64,000 nucleotides of DNA from Sneathia sanguinegens (GCF_001517935.1 NZ_LOQF01000006.1:24001-88000), one strand, 5' to 3'. Shown: positions 46,539 through 56,804, numbered from the stretch's first letter. Notes: a model not told the origin generated them from the sequence alone. A program made the numbers and translations.

Positions 46539-46549
46539 TTATTCCACCT

Positions 46550-46759
46550 CTATTTTAAAACACTTGATAATATACTTGTGATTCTTGTCATGATAATGTT
46601 AAATGCAAAATCAAATAAGATTATCATTATTGCAATAAAAGCAGTAATTAATAAAACTATTATGGTAACTTGTATAACTTCAGGCACACTTGCCCATGTT
46701 ACCTTTTTATATTCACTTACTATTCTTAAAAAAAGATTTTTTTTCTTCTCATCTTTCAT
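46550..46759 (-). CDS. secE: Preprotein translocase subunit SecE
   Basis: 69 aa with the amphipathic SEYKKVTWASVPEV motif and one membrane span, the minimal single-span SecE. Between tRNA-Trp and nusG, as in many bacteria. Confidence 0.93.
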   Translation of the reverse strand: MKDEKKKNLFLRIVSEYKKVTWASVPEVIQVTIIVLLITAFIAIMIILFDFAFNIIMTRITSILSSVLK

Positions 46760-46782
46760 AAATTGTCTCCATATAATAAAAA

Positions 46783-46858
46783 TGGCAGGTCAGATAGGAC
46801 TCGAACCTACAACACTCGGTTTTGGAGACCGATGCTCTACCAATTGAACTACTGACCT
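46783..46858 (-). tRNA. tRNA-Trp (CCA anticodon)
   Basis: 76 nt. Acceptor AGGTCAG pairs with CTGACCT, followed by GCCA with encoded CCA end. D loop AGTTCAATTGGTAGAGC, anticodon stem CGGT/ACCG with loop TCTCCAAAA giving anticodon CCA, T loop GGTTCGAGTCC. Embedded between rpmG and secE. Confidence 0.97.
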
Positions 46859-46867
46859 AATTAACTA

Positions 46868-47017
46868 CTACTTAACTTCTCTATATAGAGTGTATTTCTT
46901 TAAAACTGGATTATACTTTCTTAATTCCAATCTTTCTGGATGTGTTTTTTTGTTTTTAGTTGTAACATAATGTCTTAACTTTGTTTCTGTGCATTCCAAA
47001 ATTACTTGTACTCTCAT
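46868..47017 (-). CDS. rpmG: Ribosomal protein L33
   Basis: 49 aa: [13 protein letters not shown], then [21 protein letters not shown]. The two CxxC zinc motifs of the C+ form are missing (only one Cys), so this is the zinc-independent C- form. The start at 47017 follows GGGAGG; the 31-codon upstream extension is not translated. First gene of the operon. Confidence 0.94.
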   Translation of the reverse strand: MRVQVILECTETKLRHYVTTKNKKTHPERLELRKYNPVLKKYTLYREVK

Positions 47018-47081
47018 TTTTTTATTCCTCCCAATCAAATTATTTGTATTGGTAATACAGATGTTGCCTAAACAACAAGTA

Positions 47082-47110
47082 ATAGTAACATATATAACCA
47101 ATATTGTCAA
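47082..47110 (-). promoter_or_regulatory. Promoter of rpmG-tRNA-Trp-secE-nusG-rplK-rplA operon
   Basis: Minus strand TTGACA (47105-47110), 17-base spacer, TACTAT (47082-47087). The ~60-base leader contains two small inverted repeats (GTTG...CAAC and TGTATT...AATACA), possible regulatory hairpins. Confidence 0.8.
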
Positions 47111-47115
47111 GCAGT

Positions 47116-49308
47116 TTATTTATGATACTCTAGGGCTAATTTTAATTTTGTCTTATAATTTGAATTCCATATTTTAGATTTTGGTGAATAACCTCCTAAA
47201 TAATTTGTAAATACTCCTTTTTCATATTTCAAATTCATTTCTCCACTCAATTTTAGACTAAGATCATTTCCTATATTTGTAATAAATTCTGCATATGGTC
47301 TTATATTTATTTCAGAACCCTGTACCCATTTATTTTCTTCTTCAATTTTTTGTCTTTCAAAGTCTAATTTATTAACTTTATTCTTTATTTTTTCATCTAA
47401 GACATTAGTTTGTAGTCTATTTGAACTAGCTTTTCTTGATTGCAAGCTAAATTTTGAATCTAGTCCAAGCTTAAATGCTATATCTATCATATCTGTTATA
47501 TCATACACAAAATTATATGCTACATCTATTGCTGGGCTAAATTTGTTAGTTTCATAATAATCTTTATCTGTATTTTTAAATATATTATATTCATTTTCTA
47601 TATATGGTTTTAATTTAAATTTCATAATATCTTGTTCATAGGCTAATTTACTTTCATTTTTTATCAAATATTGTGTCTTGTCTAATAATTTATTAAATTT
47701 CAATTTATTCTCAATACTGAATTTATTATACACTATTTTTGTCTTATTTTTTAACTCCATATTATTTTTTGTCTTTGTATCATCTGTAATCATTTCTTTT
47801 CCAGAAATATAATCAGGTATATACTCAGATTTTTCTAAATATTTTATTTTTTTCTTTTTTATCTCTCCACTAAAATCATCTCTTAATTCTTTAGTAGTTT
47901 CATAAACCTTATGTAATTCATAACCCTTGTCTGTCTTATATATTTTTCTAAGGACTTCTTCATTAGCTGCTGCAGGATTGAAAACATCTTTTCCTTTATA
48001 TTTTCCCTTATAAATATAGTGTTCATCTTCTGAATCTATAAATTTTAAAGAGGCATTTTCAACCTTATATACCTTTGTAGAATTTTTATGTGTTGCATAA
48101 TTTCTAATAATATTAAGATCATTTTCTACACTAAGTCCTTTTATAAAAAGATCACTTTTTTTAAGTTTAAGTTGTGCAGAAAATTTATACTTATCCTTCA
48201 TTTCATCAAATTTTGGAGTATTTTCTACATAAAATTGATTGTATAAATAGTTACCTTCATGTGTTAATGAAGCAGATAATCTAATTTGTTCTAATTTTTC
48301 ATGTTCATGATTTACAATCTCATAGAATTTGTGCATTCTTTTCAATTCTTTATTTTTGTCAAAAAATAACTCAAAATGATTTTTAAAGTGTAGTCTTTCT
48401 TTAATGCTTTCTAACTGTATTCCATTATAAATATATGCTCCCATTGTCATATCTTCATTATGCTTATATCTCACATCTGTATCCATTTCAAGTGCCAAAG
48501 GATTTATTATTTTTCTCGTATAGAACCTTGGTCTAAATGATAGTGAATATTTATTATTGAACACATTCGTATTTATTCCTTCAAATATTGCATCTCCTGC
48601 AAACTTTCTATTTTCATCATTCTCATTAAAACTCGAAATATATTGCGTATATTTAAAACCATTTTTACCATCAAAATATCTAATACTAGCTTTGAATTGT
48701 CCGTCATTTGTTTCACTTAATTGTTCTAATATTCTAGGTCTTATTATATCAATTTTATTTCTATTCTCTTCTTCTTCATTTTCTTCATGTTTATGTTCAT
48801 GTTCATGTGTATGTTCATGAGTATGTTCATGAGTATGTTCGTGATCGTGGTGATCATGTTCATGAACTTGTGAAGGATTTTTGAATATGAACTGTTCTAT
48901 AGAACCTCTATTTGCAATTTGTTTTTCCAAATTTTTAGTATATTTATAATCAGTTCCATAATAAGTTTCAGTTATAGATTTTTCACCAAAGAAATTTTCT
49001 TCTCCTTCAACAATCTTAGGTTCATATTTTCCATTTATAATATTTTCATTTTTATAAATAAACGCCTTATCTGGTCTACTAATAAGTGCTCTATTTCCCT
49101 TTAAAACTGTTTTAAACTCCCATTTTGAATCTATTGAGGTTAATTTTAAATCAAAAGCTGTAAATTTAAGGTATGGTTCAAACCAAATTTTACCTTTTTT
49201 TTCATTTCCAATTTCTGTATTTGCCTTTAAATCTACCCTAACCATCTTTTTATTGCTTGCTTCTAAAATTAATGAAAATAAGATTGATATTAAAAATATT
49301 TTTTTCAT
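47116..49308 (-). CDS. His-rich outer-membrane beta-barrel-like protein
   Basis: 730 aa. Signal peptide, then a mature protein of alternating polar and hydrophobic strands, many Tyr/Lys, ending LKLALEYHK, as expected of a large outer-membrane barrel, though no family signature is recognised. Around residues 145-174 is a His run with 14 His in 28 residues (HEHT units). Another conserved segment [18 protein letters not shown] also holds HEHE and recurs in the second copy at 58465. A His cluster on an exposed or periplasmic loop suggests Zn/Ni/Cu binding; this is inference. SD GGAGG. Confidence 0.7.
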   Translation of the reverse strand: MKKIFLISILFSLILEASNKKMVRVDLKANTEIGNEKKGKIWFEPYLKFTAFDLKLTSIDSKWEFKTVLKGNRALISRPDKAFIYKNENIINGKYEPKIVEGEENFFGEKSITETYYGTDYKYTKNLEKQIANRGSIEQFIFKNPSQVHEHDHHDHEHTHEHTHEHTHEHEHKHEENEEEENRNKIDIIRPRILEQLSETNDGQFKASIRYFDGKNGFKYTQYISSFNENDENRKFAGDAIFEGINTNVFNNKYSLSFRPRFYTRKIINPLALEMDTDVRYKHNEDMTMGAYIYNGIQLESIKERLHFKNHFELFFDKNKELKRMHKFYEIVNHEHEKLEQIRLSASLTHEGNYLYNQFYVENTPKFDEMKDKYKFSAQLKLKKSDLFIKGLSVENDLNIIRNYATHKNSTKVYKVENASLKFIDSEDEHYIYKGKYKGKDVFNPAAANEEVLRKIYKTDKGYELHKVYETTKELRDDFSGEIKKKKIKYLEKSEYIPDYISGKEMITDDTKTKNNMELKNKTKIVYNKFSIENKLKFNKLLDKTQYLIKNESKLAYEQDIMKFKLKPYIENEYNIFKNTDKDYYETNKFSPAIDVAYNFVYDITDMIDIAFKLGLDSKFSLQSRKASSNRLQTNVLDEKIKNKVNKLDFERQKIEEENKWVQGSEINIRPYAEFITNIGNDLSLKLSGEMNLKYEKGVFTNYLGGYSPKSKIWNSNYKTKLKLALEYHK
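48786..48874 (-). repeat. His-rich tandem coding repeat (HEHT units)
   Basis: A run of roughly 12-base units coding His-Glu-His-Thr, tandem three times and flanked by HEHD and HEHK variants. DNA identity between units is high, so unit number could change without frame loss. Confidence 0.75.
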
Positions 49309-49401
49309 TTTTCCTCCTTTTATTTAACTTAGTCTAGAGTATATCAGAAAAAAATCTATATTTTAATAGCCTTTTTCAGTTCTTTTTTAGTTAAATAAAA
49401 A

Positions 49402-49430
49402 GAAGATACTATAAATATTTTTGTATCTTC
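49402..49430 (-). terminator. Terminator after PatB-like gene
   Basis: Eight-base-pair stem GAAGATAC/GTATCTTC, followed by TTTTTATTT on the minus strand. Confidence 0.8.
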
Positions 49431-49441
49431 CAAAATTTTTT

Positions 49442-50599
49442 TTAGTTATTTTTCAGTTCTTTTATTCTTTTCAAATATTTTTCAAGAATACTTCTAGGAC
49501 AGGCAACATTTAATCTAATATAGCCCTTTGCTATATCTCCAAAAACACTCCCCGGCACCACTGCCATTTTAACTTTTTTCACAAAAAAATCTTTAATTTC
49601 TTCCTCAGAAATACCTAATTTTTGCAATGAAATAAAGGCAAGATAACTTGCATCAGGTATAGTAAATTCAAAATCAACCAAATTTTCTTTTAAATATTTA
49701 TCTAAAAAAAGAAAATTAGCTTCTATATATTTTTTTAATTGTAAAAGCCATGGCTCTGAATTTTTACACGCCTCTATAACAGCCTCAACTGCTATTGCAT
49801 TAGGTCTATATATATCCATTTTTTTCCACTCATTGAATACTTTATTTTTTTCATCCACGCTATTTAGAATACAAATCGCTGATTGTAGTCCTGATAAATT
49901 AAAAGTTTTAGTTATAGAATAAAAAGTTACTGTATTATTATAGTATTTTCTAAAGGGTATATGTTTATTTGAAAACAAAACTAAATCTGCGTGTATTTCA
50001 TCTGAAATAACATCCACCTTATATTTTTCACACATTTTTGCTATATATTTTATTTCAGGCTCCGTCCAACATTTTCCAATGGGATTTTGTGGATTACAAA
50101 AAATCAAAACTTTTACTTGTTTTATCTTTTCTTCAAAATCTGAGTAATCTATTTGCCATTTTCCTTGTTCATCCTTTATCAAATTACTTGTAAGCATTTT
50201 CATTGAAGAATTTTCAACTATTCTTTTAAATGAAGCATACATTGGCTCTAAAATTAAAAATTTCGTATTTTTTTTATACTTGTAATTAATATATACTCTT
50301 AATCCTGAAATTACACCAGGGCAATGTAGCATACATTTTTCATCAAAGTCATAATTATGTTGTTTTTTATACCAATTTTTATAGGCTAAAAAATATTCTA
50401 TTGGTGTAGAAGTATAGGCTAAAATACCCTTATTTACCTTGGCAATTATTGCTTTTAATATATTTTCATCAGTCTTAAAATCCATATCTGCAACAGTAAA
50501 TGGTCTTATATCTTTTTCTTTATAAATTTGAAAAAGTTCATCATATTTTGAAGAATTCATATTATGTCTATCAATAAGCTCATCAAAATTATTTTTCAT
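49442..50599 (-). CDS. PLP-dependent C-S lyase, MalY/PatB type
   Basis: 385 aa fold-type I aminotransferase-like enzyme. DFKTDENIL and CPGVISGLRVYI near the start, FCNPQNPIGKCW, SDEIHADLVL (PLP-binding Asp), FYSITKTFNLSGLQSA with the Schiff-base Lys, and RLNVACPRSILEKYLKRI. These match MalY/PatB cystathionine beta-lyases, which release H2S, ammonia and pyruvate from cysteine or cystathionine. Followed upstream by a LysR regulator, its likely controller. Confidence 0.92.
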   Translation of the reverse strand: MKNNFDELIDRHNMNSSKYDELFQIYKEKDIRPFTVADMDFKTDENILKAIIAKVNKGILAYTSTPIEYFLAYKNWYKKQHNYDFDEKCMLHCPGVISGLRVYINYKYKKNTKFLILEPMYASFKRIVENSSMKMLTSNLIKDEQGKWQIDYSDFEEKIKQVKVLIFCNPQNPIGKCWTEPEIKYIAKMCEKYKVDVISDEIHADLVLFSNKHIPFRKYYNNTVTFYSITKTFNLSGLQSAICILNSVDEKNKVFNEWKKMDIYRPNAIAVEAVIEACKNSEPWLLQLKKYIEANFLFLDKYLKENLVDFEFTIPDASYLAFISLQKLGISEEEIKDFFVKKVKMAVVPGSVFGDIAKGYIRLNVACPRSILEKYLKRIKELKNN

Positions 50600-50603
50600 T
50601 TTC

Positions 50604-51497
50604 TTACACTTTCTTAATATCTTTCAATGATTCTTTAATATCTATATTTCTAACAAATGAAACAAAATCGGTAATTATTTTATTAGTCATATTTTCTTTC
50701 ATACACATAATTTGAAATTTATTATATGTTTTTATAAATCTATAAATAACTTTAAATTCTTTATTTTTTAAATTTTCATAAACACAATAATAGGGTAATA
50801 CAGCATAACCCACTCCCATTTTTACCAAATGTTTCGTTGTTTCGATACTACCATTAACATTCATTTGCTTATCTATTGTGAACCCTACCTTCTCTTCAAA
50901 TTTATTCATATATAGAACATTTTGTTCATTATTTCTTTTTAAATAAAAAATATTTTTTAATTCCATATAATCTTCAATATTATTAGGTGCTATCACAACA
51001 AAAGGATAATCTTCTGTATTTATAATTTTAAGTTCATCATCTTTTATAAAAAAATCTTCTGTTAATATTACATCCAAAGTTCCTTCTTTTAAATATTTAT
51101 ACAAAGTTGCAGAATTTTTAACAAAAATATCTAGTTCAATGTCTGGTCTTTCTTTTAAATATTCACGAACAATATTAGGTAATATAGGCTCACCAACATT
51201 ATGTGTTGCTCCAATTGCAATTTTTTTATTTTGCTTATCAATTAATCTTTTCATGGCAATTTCCATTCTATCTACTTTTTCAAATAAATCTTTTGCCATT
51301 TTAAATAAACTTTGACCCTCTCTTGTCAATTTAAAAGATTTTGAATTTCTTTCTATTAATTGCACATCTAAATTTTGCTCCAATTTTTTTATTTGTATAG
51401 ACACTGCCGATTGGCTTATATACAAATTTTGACTAGCTTTTGTAAAACTTTTTACTTTACAAGCTTCATAAAATAATTTTAAACTATTTAAATCCAT
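50604..51497 (-). CDS. LysR-type transcriptional regulator
   Basis: 297 aa. Winged-helix domain (LNSLKLFYEACKVKSFTKASQNLYISQSAVSIQIKKLE) and a periplasmic-binding-protein-like effector domain (IGATHNVGEPILPNIV). It is co-oriented with and four bases from the PatB-like gene, so it likely controls sulfur amino-acid use. ATG at 51497 preferred over a GTG at 51509 because the helix begins there. It follows tRNA-Met closely. Confidence 0.88.
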   Translation of the reverse strand: MDLNSLKLFYEACKVKSFTKASQNLYISQSAVSIQIKKLEQNLDVQLIERNSKSFKLTREGQSLFKMAKDLFEKVDRMEIAMKRLIDKQNKKIAIGATHNVGEPILPNIVREYLKERPDIELDIFVKNSATLYKYLKEGTLDVILTEDFFIKDDELKIINTEDYPFVVIAPNNIEDYMELKNIFYLKRNNEQNVLYMNKFEEKVGFTIDKQMNVNGSIETTKHLVKMGVGYAVLPYYCVYENLKNKEFKVIYRFIKTYNKFQIMCMKENMTNKIITDFVSFVRNIDIKESLKDIKKV

Positions 51498-51527
51498 TTT
51501 CACTTTCACTTTCTTTATAAAAAAAAA

Positions 51528-51604
51528 TGGTGCCTAAGATCAGAATCGAACTGATAACCTTACGGGTATGAACCGTATGCTCTAACCAATTGAGCTACCT
51601 AGGC
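51528..51604 (-). tRNA. tRNA-Met (CAU, elongator)
   Basis: 77 nt. Acceptor GCCTAGG/CTTAGGC (one G-T pair), encoded ACCA end, D loop GTAGCTCAATTGGTTAGAGC, anticodon stem TACGG/CCGTA with loop TTCATAC, T loop TTCGATT. The anticodon region TACGGTTCATACCCGTA is the classic elongator Met form; an Ile-lysidine tRNA is less likely. Confidence 0.93.
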
Positions 51605-51613
51605 AACATATTC

Positions 51614-51642
51614 ATTCTATCAAAAAATTTTTTTATTGTCAA
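51614..51642 (-). promoter_or_regulatory. Promoter of tRNA-Met (and possibly lysR-patB)
   Basis: Minus strand TTGACA (51637-51642), 17-base spacer, TAGAAT (51614-51619), ten bases before the tRNA. LysR lies just after the tRNA with no terminator between. Confidence 0.8.
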
Positions 51643-51655
51643 GCATTATTTTTTC

Positions 51656-51698
51656 ATCAAAGAATATTACAATTTATTCTTTTGCAATATTCTTTGAT
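51656..51698 (-). terminator. Terminator after ClC gene
   Basis: Thirteen-base-pair stem ATCAAAGAATATT/AATATTCTTTGAT with a 17-base loop, then GAAAAAATAAT; near the ClC gene stop. Confidence 0.72.
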
Positions 51699-51703
51699 TA
51701 AGG

Positions 51704-53035
51704 CTAATTATTCTTAATATCAACCTCTTGCTTTCCTTTGTTTAATCCTTCTAACATTCTATCGTATAAATCTTCATAGAAAGATTTTATTCCTAAACCT
51801 TCTGCTAGTACATAGGCTATTAAACTTACTATAGCTATAGCTAATAAGTAATCGAAAGACCCCCCTGTCATTTCTAATACAAGAATAATTGCTGTTATTG
51901 GAGATCTAACTATTGCAGAAAAATGCCCACACATTCCCATCATTGAGAAAACAAAAATTAAATTTGCATCTATAAACCCAAAATGATATAGAATACTTGC
52001 ATAAAGATTACCAAGTAAAGATCCTAATACTAATAAAGGAACCAAACTTCCACCTGGAACATCAGCACCAAATACTATAAATAGCAAAAAGAATTTTGAA
52101 ATATAGAAAAATGCTAATGTTGCTATACTAGCATTTTCATTCAAAGCTAGATAAAAGAAGTGTTCTCCTGCACCAAATAATCTTGAATCAATAAGTAATA
52201 TGACTGCTGATATTACAAAGGGTAATAAAAATTTAATATATGAATGAACTTTTATCTTTTTATACAAGGTCTTACTTGAAATTATCAATGTATTAAATAA
52301 GGCCCCTGATAAACCTGAGAGTAAACCTAATATTATTAAATAAATGTATATATTAAGTCCTAAAGGTGCTATTTTAGGAATATTATGTAAGGTTGGCTTA
52401 TTTCCTAATATCAAATCTGAGCATAAAATTGCTGAGAACACAGTTATAGCTGAACTCAAAAATACTTTTCTATTTGTTTTCTTATAAATTTCTTCTATAG
52501 CAAATAGCATACCTGTAATAGGTGCATTAAAGGCTACAGCCAAACCTGCTCCAGCTGATGAACCTATAAAATACTTTTTATCTTCTTTTTGACCCTTAGT
52601 AAGAGAATGTACTGCCTGTCCAACCAAACCACCTATTTGCACTGAAGGTCCTTCTCTACCCAAAGTTAAACCTGAACCTACAGTTATAACACTGGCAATA
52701 AATTTACATGGTAAAGTTTTTTTCCAATTGAACTTTATTTTTTCATCTATAAGCCCATAAATACTTGGTATTCCTGAACCTTTAATCATAGAATCAAAAT
52801 TGTTCATAAAATATATTAAAGTTGCTATAAGTACAAATAAAATTAAAAAAATTAAATATCCTAAGTAAGATTTGCTACAATATTTTAAAATTTTTGTCAT
52901 AATATCAGACATTTTATGTATGCCTAATTTATACATCGATATCACAAAACCACAAATTATTCCTGTAACAAAATAGATAAATAATTTTTGTATTTTTATT
53001 TGTATCCATGTACTATGTTTCCTCAATATTTCCAT
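51704..53035 (-). CDS. ClC-family chloride channel / antiporter
   Basis: 443 aa with about ten membrane helices. The three selectivity segments GSGIPS, GREGPSVQIGG (gating Glu) and GADVPGGSLVPLLVLG match bacterial ClC proteins; no CBS domains. Could be a Cl-/H+ antiporter, for acid resistance, or fluoride-type; the proton-Glu position cannot be assigned confidently. An extended -10-like TGGTAAAAT lies upstream. Confidence 0.93.
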   Translation of the reverse strand: MEILRKHSTWIQIKIQKLFIYFVTGIICGFVISMYKLGIHKMSDIMTKILKYCSKSYLGYLIFLILFVLIATLIYFMNNFDSMIKGSGIPSIYGLIDEKIKFNWKKTLPCKFIASVITVGSGLTLGREGPSVQIGGLVGQAVHSLTKGQKEDKKYFIGSSAGAGLAVAFNAPITGMLFAIEEIYKKTNRKVFLSSAITVFSAILCSDLILGNKPTLHNIPKIAPLGLNIYIYLIILGLLSGLSGALFNTLIISSKTLYKKIKVHSYIKFLLPFVISAVILLIDSRLFGAGEHFFYLALNENASIATLAFFYISKFFLLFIVFGADVPGGSLVPLLVLGSLLGNLYASILYHFGFIDANLIFVFSMMGMCGHFSAIVRSPITAIILVLEMTGGSFDYLLAIAIVSLIAYVLAEGLGIKSFYEDLYDRMLEGLNKGKQEVDIKNN

Positions 53036-53100
53036 CTCCTTTTGTATTTACTCAATTTTACCATACATTAAAAAATCAATCAATATAGTAGATTTTTTTT

Positions 53101-53129
53101 TTGATAAACTATATAATGTAATATATAAC
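53101..53129 (+). promoter_or_regulatory. Promoter of eda
   Basis: Plus strand TTGATA (53101-53106), 17-base spacer, TATAAC (53124-53129), 20 bases before the ATG. Confidence 0.65.
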
Positions 53130-53149
53130 ATATAAAAGAAGGGTGTTTT

Positions 53150-53770
53150 ATGAAAGAACAAATTTTATCAAAAATTAAAAAAAATTTTTTAGTCGCTGTA
53201 GTTCGTGGTACAGATGATGATGATGCGTACTATATTTCAAAAGAAATTATAGCTGGAGGTATTAAAACAATAGAAGTTACTTTTTCAACAATGTATGCAG
53301 AAAGTGCTATAAAAAAGCTATCTAAAGAATTTCTTAATGATCCAAATGTAATAATCGGTGCAGGTACAGTATTAGATGATATTACTGCAAGAATTGCAAT
53401 TTTAAATGGAGCAAAATTCGTTGTATCACCACATTTTGACTCTAATATATCAAAAGTTTGTAATAGATACTCTATTCCATATTTACCAGGTTGTGGTAGT
53501 GTGACAGAAGTAATTAATGCTTTAGAAAATGGTGCAGATGTTGTTAAAATTTTTCCAGGTGGAATATTAAGTTCTAATTTTATTAAAGATGTTCACGGCC
53601 CTATACCTTATGCAAATATGATGCCATCTGGTGGTGTCAATATTGAAAATATCCAAGAATGGATAAAAAATGGTGCCTTTGCTATAGGAATAGGAAGTGC
53701 TTTAGTAAAACAAGGTAGGGATAAAATTAAAGAAGTTACAAAAGAATACATAAAAAAAGCTCAACTTTAA
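53150..53770 (+). CDS. eda: KDPG / KHG aldolase
   Basis: 206 aa TIM-barrel. VAVVRGTDDDDA, KTIEVTFST (catalytic Glu), IIGAGTVLD, FVVSPHFD, PYLPGCGSVTEV, and VVKIFPGG with the Schiff-base Lys. Cleaves 2-keto-3-deoxy-6-phosphogluconate to pyruvate and glyceraldehyde-3-phosphate. Alone on the plus strand; no partner Entner-Doudoroff or uronate gene next to it. Confidence 0.95.
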   Translation: MKEQILSKIKKNFLVAVVRGTDDDDAYYISKEIIAGGIKTIEVTFSTMYAESAIKKLSKEFLNDPNVIIGAGTVLDDITARIAILNGAKFVVSPHFDSNISKVCNRYSIPYLPGCGSVTEVINALENGADVVKIFPGGILSSNFIKDVHGPIPYANMMPSGGVNIENIQEWIKNGAFAIGIGSALVKQGRDKIKEVTKEYIKKAQL

Positions 53771-53784
53771 AAAGTTGAGTTTTT
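53756..53784. terminator. Bidirectional terminator between eda and TRIC-like gene
   Basis: Stem CTCAACTTT/AAAGTTGAG with a 2-base loop, with A run before and T run after, so it can end both convergent transcripts. It overlaps both stop codons. Confidence 0.85.
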
Positions 53785-54385
53785 ATTTTGGTAAATTAAT
53801 TTTATATTTTATAATTATCAATCTTACAATCAAAATTATTGCAAAAACTACAATATCACTTATAAAAATTCTGGGTAAATAGTAATATAAAATTGCTCCA
53901 AAAAAACATAAAAAAGCATAAATATCTTCTTTTAATATTATAGGTATTTCTGCAACAAATATATCTCTAATAACTCCTCCACCTACTCCTGTTATAGTTG
54001 CAAATATTGCAACAGTTATAATAGAAAAGCCAGCATTAATTGCAATTTTTGCTCCTATAATAGTAAAAATTGCTAAACCTATTGCATCCATTACGAGTAA
54101 TTCTTTATAAAATGATTTTCCACTTTTCTTATATCTCTTCATAATAATAAATAATAAAATGGCTGTAATTATTGCCACAACTATATCCTGTGTATGAATA
54201 AGTACATTTGGTATCTTATTAACCAAAACATCCCTTATTATTCCTCCACCAACTGCCGTCATAACTGCTAAAACAACAACTCCTAAAATATCAAGTTTAT
54301 GTTTTAGACCCTTTATAACTCCTGAAGCTGCAAAGGCAATAACACCTATTAAGTTTGCAACATATGTAAAATTTTCTATGAACAT
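53783..54385 (-). CDS. TRIC / UPF0126-family membrane protein
   Basis: 200 aa with seven membrane spans and two repeated signatures: AVMTAVGGGIIRDVLV and TITGVGGGVIRDIFV. Bacterial homologues form trimeric K+-like channels (YadS/YicG group). Downstream in the lepA operon. Confidence 0.88.
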   Translation of the reverse strand: MFIENFTYVANLIGVIAFAASGVIKGLKHKLDILGVVVLAVMTAVGGGIIRDVLVNKIPNVLIHTQDIVVAIITAILLFIIMKRYKKSGKSFYKELLVMDAIGLAIFTIIGAKIAINAGFSIITVAIFATITGVGGGVIRDIFVAEIPIILKEDIYAFLCFFGAILYYYLPRIFISDIVVFAIILIVRLIIIKYKINLPK

Positions 54386-54386
54386 T

Positions 54387-54989
54387 TTATAACCTCGTAC
54401 TAATATTATCTACTATAAATCTCTTTATTCTACTTTTTGCAATAGAATGTTTTCTCATTCTAAAAAATACCTTTGCCATAGTTTCTACATCATACATACT
54501 ATTATGTAATTTTTCTTCTTCTAGAGGAACTTTATAATAATTTGCACATTCTATTAATTTTGGCCATTTATAACCATTAAGCCCCATAATTTTTACTATA
54601 TCTATATTTTCAAGCATAGTGTCAAATTGATATTTCAATTTAAAAGGTAAAAAATCTCTATCAAAGCGAATATTATGAGCTATATAGTGGTCACAACCTT
54701 GACAAAATTCAACAAAAGATGGAAGATCTTCTAAAAAAGTTTTAGGATATACTTCAGAACTCATGCTTCTTCTTATGCCTATTTCTTCATCAGTTAAACC
54801 ATTAACTCTTATAGCTCCTTCATTTATTTCTTCGCCTTTATTTCTATAATAAAATCTATTAAATTCTCCGACCTTTAACATTTCCAATGTTTCTAAATTT
54901 ATACTTACCTTCATTGCCGACATTGATAAAACAGAAGATCCTCTTAACCCATTTGTTTCAACATCAAAAAATATTAATTTTTTATTCAT
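54387..54989 (-). CDS. DEDDh-type 3'-5' exonuclease
   Basis: 200 aa. Exo I FFDVETNG, Exo II HNIRFDRDFLPFK and Exo III HNSMYDVETMAK, the RNase T/DnaQ fold with metal-binding Asp/Glu/His. Longer than a minimal epsilon domain by about 20 residues, no polymerase or clamp motif. Either a proofreading subunit or an RNase T-like enzyme. Two bases from the TRIC-like gene. Confidence 0.85.
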   Translation of the reverse strand: MNKKLIFFDVETNGLRGSSVLSMSAMKVSINLETLEMLKVGEFNRFYYRNKGEEINEGAIRVNGLTDEEIGIRRSMSSEVYPKTFLEDLPSFVEFCQGCDHYIAHNIRFDRDFLPFKLKYQFDTMLENIDIVKIMGLNGYKWPKLIECANYYKVPLEEEKLHNSMYDVETMAKVFFRMRKHSIAKSRIKRFIVDNISTRL

Positions 54990-55004
54990 TTCTTCACCTT
55001 CATA

Positions 55005-56804
55005 TCAGTCTTTATCCAACTTTAATACTGCTAAAAATGCTTCTTGAGGTATATCAACATTACCTATAGATTTCATTCTTTTTTTACCTTCTTTTTGCTT
55101 TTCAAGAAGCTTTTTCTTTCTTGTAATATCTCCACCATAACACTTTGCTAAAACATTTTTTCTAAGAGCCTTTATTGTTTCTCTTGCTATTATTTTACCA
55201 CCTAAGGCTGCTTGTATAGGTATTTCAAATTGTTGTCTAGGTATAACATCTTTTAATCTTTCAGCTATTGCCCTACCTCTTGTATAAGCATTATCTGAAT
55301 GTGCTATGAAACAAAAAGCATCTATTGCTTCTCCTGAAACTAATATATCCACCTTTACAAGATTAGATTCTCTATATCCTATAAGTTCATATTCAAAGGA
55401 AGCATAACCCTTAGTTCTTGATTTTAATTTATCATAAAAATCAATTACAATTTCTGCAAGAGGTAATTCATATTCTACCATAACCCTATTTTCATCAAGA
55501 TAATTCATATTTTTAAAAGTTCCTCTTTTTTCTTGGCATAGTTCCATAACATTTCCTACATATTCTTTTGGAACTATTACTGTTCCCTTAATATATGGTT
55601 CTTCTATTCTATTTCTTCCAACTGGAAATTCAGCTGGATTATCTATTAATCTAGTTTTATTATTTTCATCAGTAACATAATATTGAACTGAAGGTGCTGT
55701 AGAAATTAAATCTATTTCAAACTCTCTTCTTAATCTTTCAACCACTATTTCCATATGTAATAAGCCTAAAAATCCACATCTAAACCCAAACCCTAAGGCT
55801 AGTGAAGTTTCTGCTTGATATGAAAGTGAGGCATCATTTAATTGTAATTTTTCTAACGCTTCTCTTAAATCACTATAATCATCAGTAGATATAGGATAAA
55901 TTCCAGCAAATACCATACTTTGTGCTGGTCTATATCCTTCCAATGGATAAGTTGCTGGATTTTCAACAGTAGTTATTGTATCCCCAACCTGTGTATCTTT
56001 AATAGATTTTATTCCTGTTACTATATAACCAACAGAACCAACACTTAATTCTTCAACTTCTTTCATTTTTGGTGTAAATATACCTATTTCTAAAACTTCA
56101 AATTCTTTATTAGTTGACATTACTTTTATTCTGTCACCTTTTTTTATTTTTCCTTCTACTATTCTTATATTTGTTATTACACCTCTAAAATCATCATAAT
56201 GTGAATCAAATATCAAAGCTTTTGTAGGATTACTTTCTTCCCCTTTTGGTGCAGGTAAATATGTAACAATTTTTTCTAATAATTCATCTATACCCTGACC
56301 TGTTTTTGCTGATGTTAATATTATATCACTTGTATCTAAACCGATAACATCTTCTATTTCTTTTGATACCTTTGCTACATCTGCTGAAGGTAAGTCTATC
56401 TTATTAATCACTGGCAAAATTTCCAAATCATTTTCAAATGCCAAATAAACATTTGCTAGAGTCTGTGCTTCTATACCTTGTGCAGCATCAACTATTAATA
56501 TTGCTCCATCACAGGCTGCAAGTGATCTTGATACTTCATATATAAAGTCAACATGCCCTGGAGTATCAATTAAATTAAGTTCATATTCATTTCCATCTTT
56601 TGCAACATATTTCAAGGTAACTGCTTGAGCCTTTATAGTAATTCCTTTTTCTCTTTCTAAATCCATACTATCTAAAAGCTGATCTTTCATTTCTCTTTGA
56701 GAAACTGTATGTGTCTTTTCCATAAGTCTATCTGCTATTGTAGATTTTCCATGATCAATATGTGCTATTATAGAAAAATTCCTTTTAAATTTTTTATCTG
56801 TCAT
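55005..56804 (-). CDS. lepA: Elongation factor 4 (LepA)
   Basis: 599 aa. G1 [16 protein letters not shown], switch [13 protein letters not shown] (written EKGITIKAQ here), [14 protein letters not shown]; then EF-G-like domains and the LepA C-terminal domain ([29 protein letters not shown]). Back-translocates stalled ribosomes. First gene of a three-gene operon. Confidence 0.97.
   Translation of the reverse strand: MTDKKFKRNFSIIAHIDHGKSTIADRLMEKTHTVSQREMKDQLLDSMDLEREKGITIKAQAVTLKYVAKDGNEYELNLIDTPGHVDFIYEVSRSLAACDGAILIVDAAQGIEAQTLANVYLAFENDLEILPVINKIDLPSADVAKVSKEIEDVIGLDTSDIILTSAKTGQGIDELLEKIVTYLPAPKGEESNPTKALIFDSHYDDFRGVITNIRIVEGKIKKGDRIKVMSTNKEFEVLEIGIFTPKMKEVEELSVGSVGYIVTGIKSIKDTQVGDTITTVENPATYPLEGYRPAQSMVFAGIYPISTDDYSDLREALEKLQLNDASLSYQAETSLALGFGFRCGFLGLLHMEIVVERLRREFEIDLISTAPSVQYYVTDENNKTRLIDNPAEFPVGRNRIEEPYIKGTVIVPKEYVGNVMELCQEKRGTFKNMNYLDENRVMVEYELPLAEIVIDFYDKLKSRTKGYASFEYELIGYRESNLVKVDILVSGEAIDAFCFIAHSDNAYTRGRAIAERLKDVIPRQQFEIPIQAALGGKIIARETIKALRKNVLAKCYGGDITRKKKLLEKQKEGKKRMKSIGNVDIPQEAFLAVLKLDKD

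Noticed and set aside
47018..47110. N-terminal extension of L33
   Set aside because: It would cover the promoter and the leader; GGAGG and the L33 N-terminus place the start at 47017.
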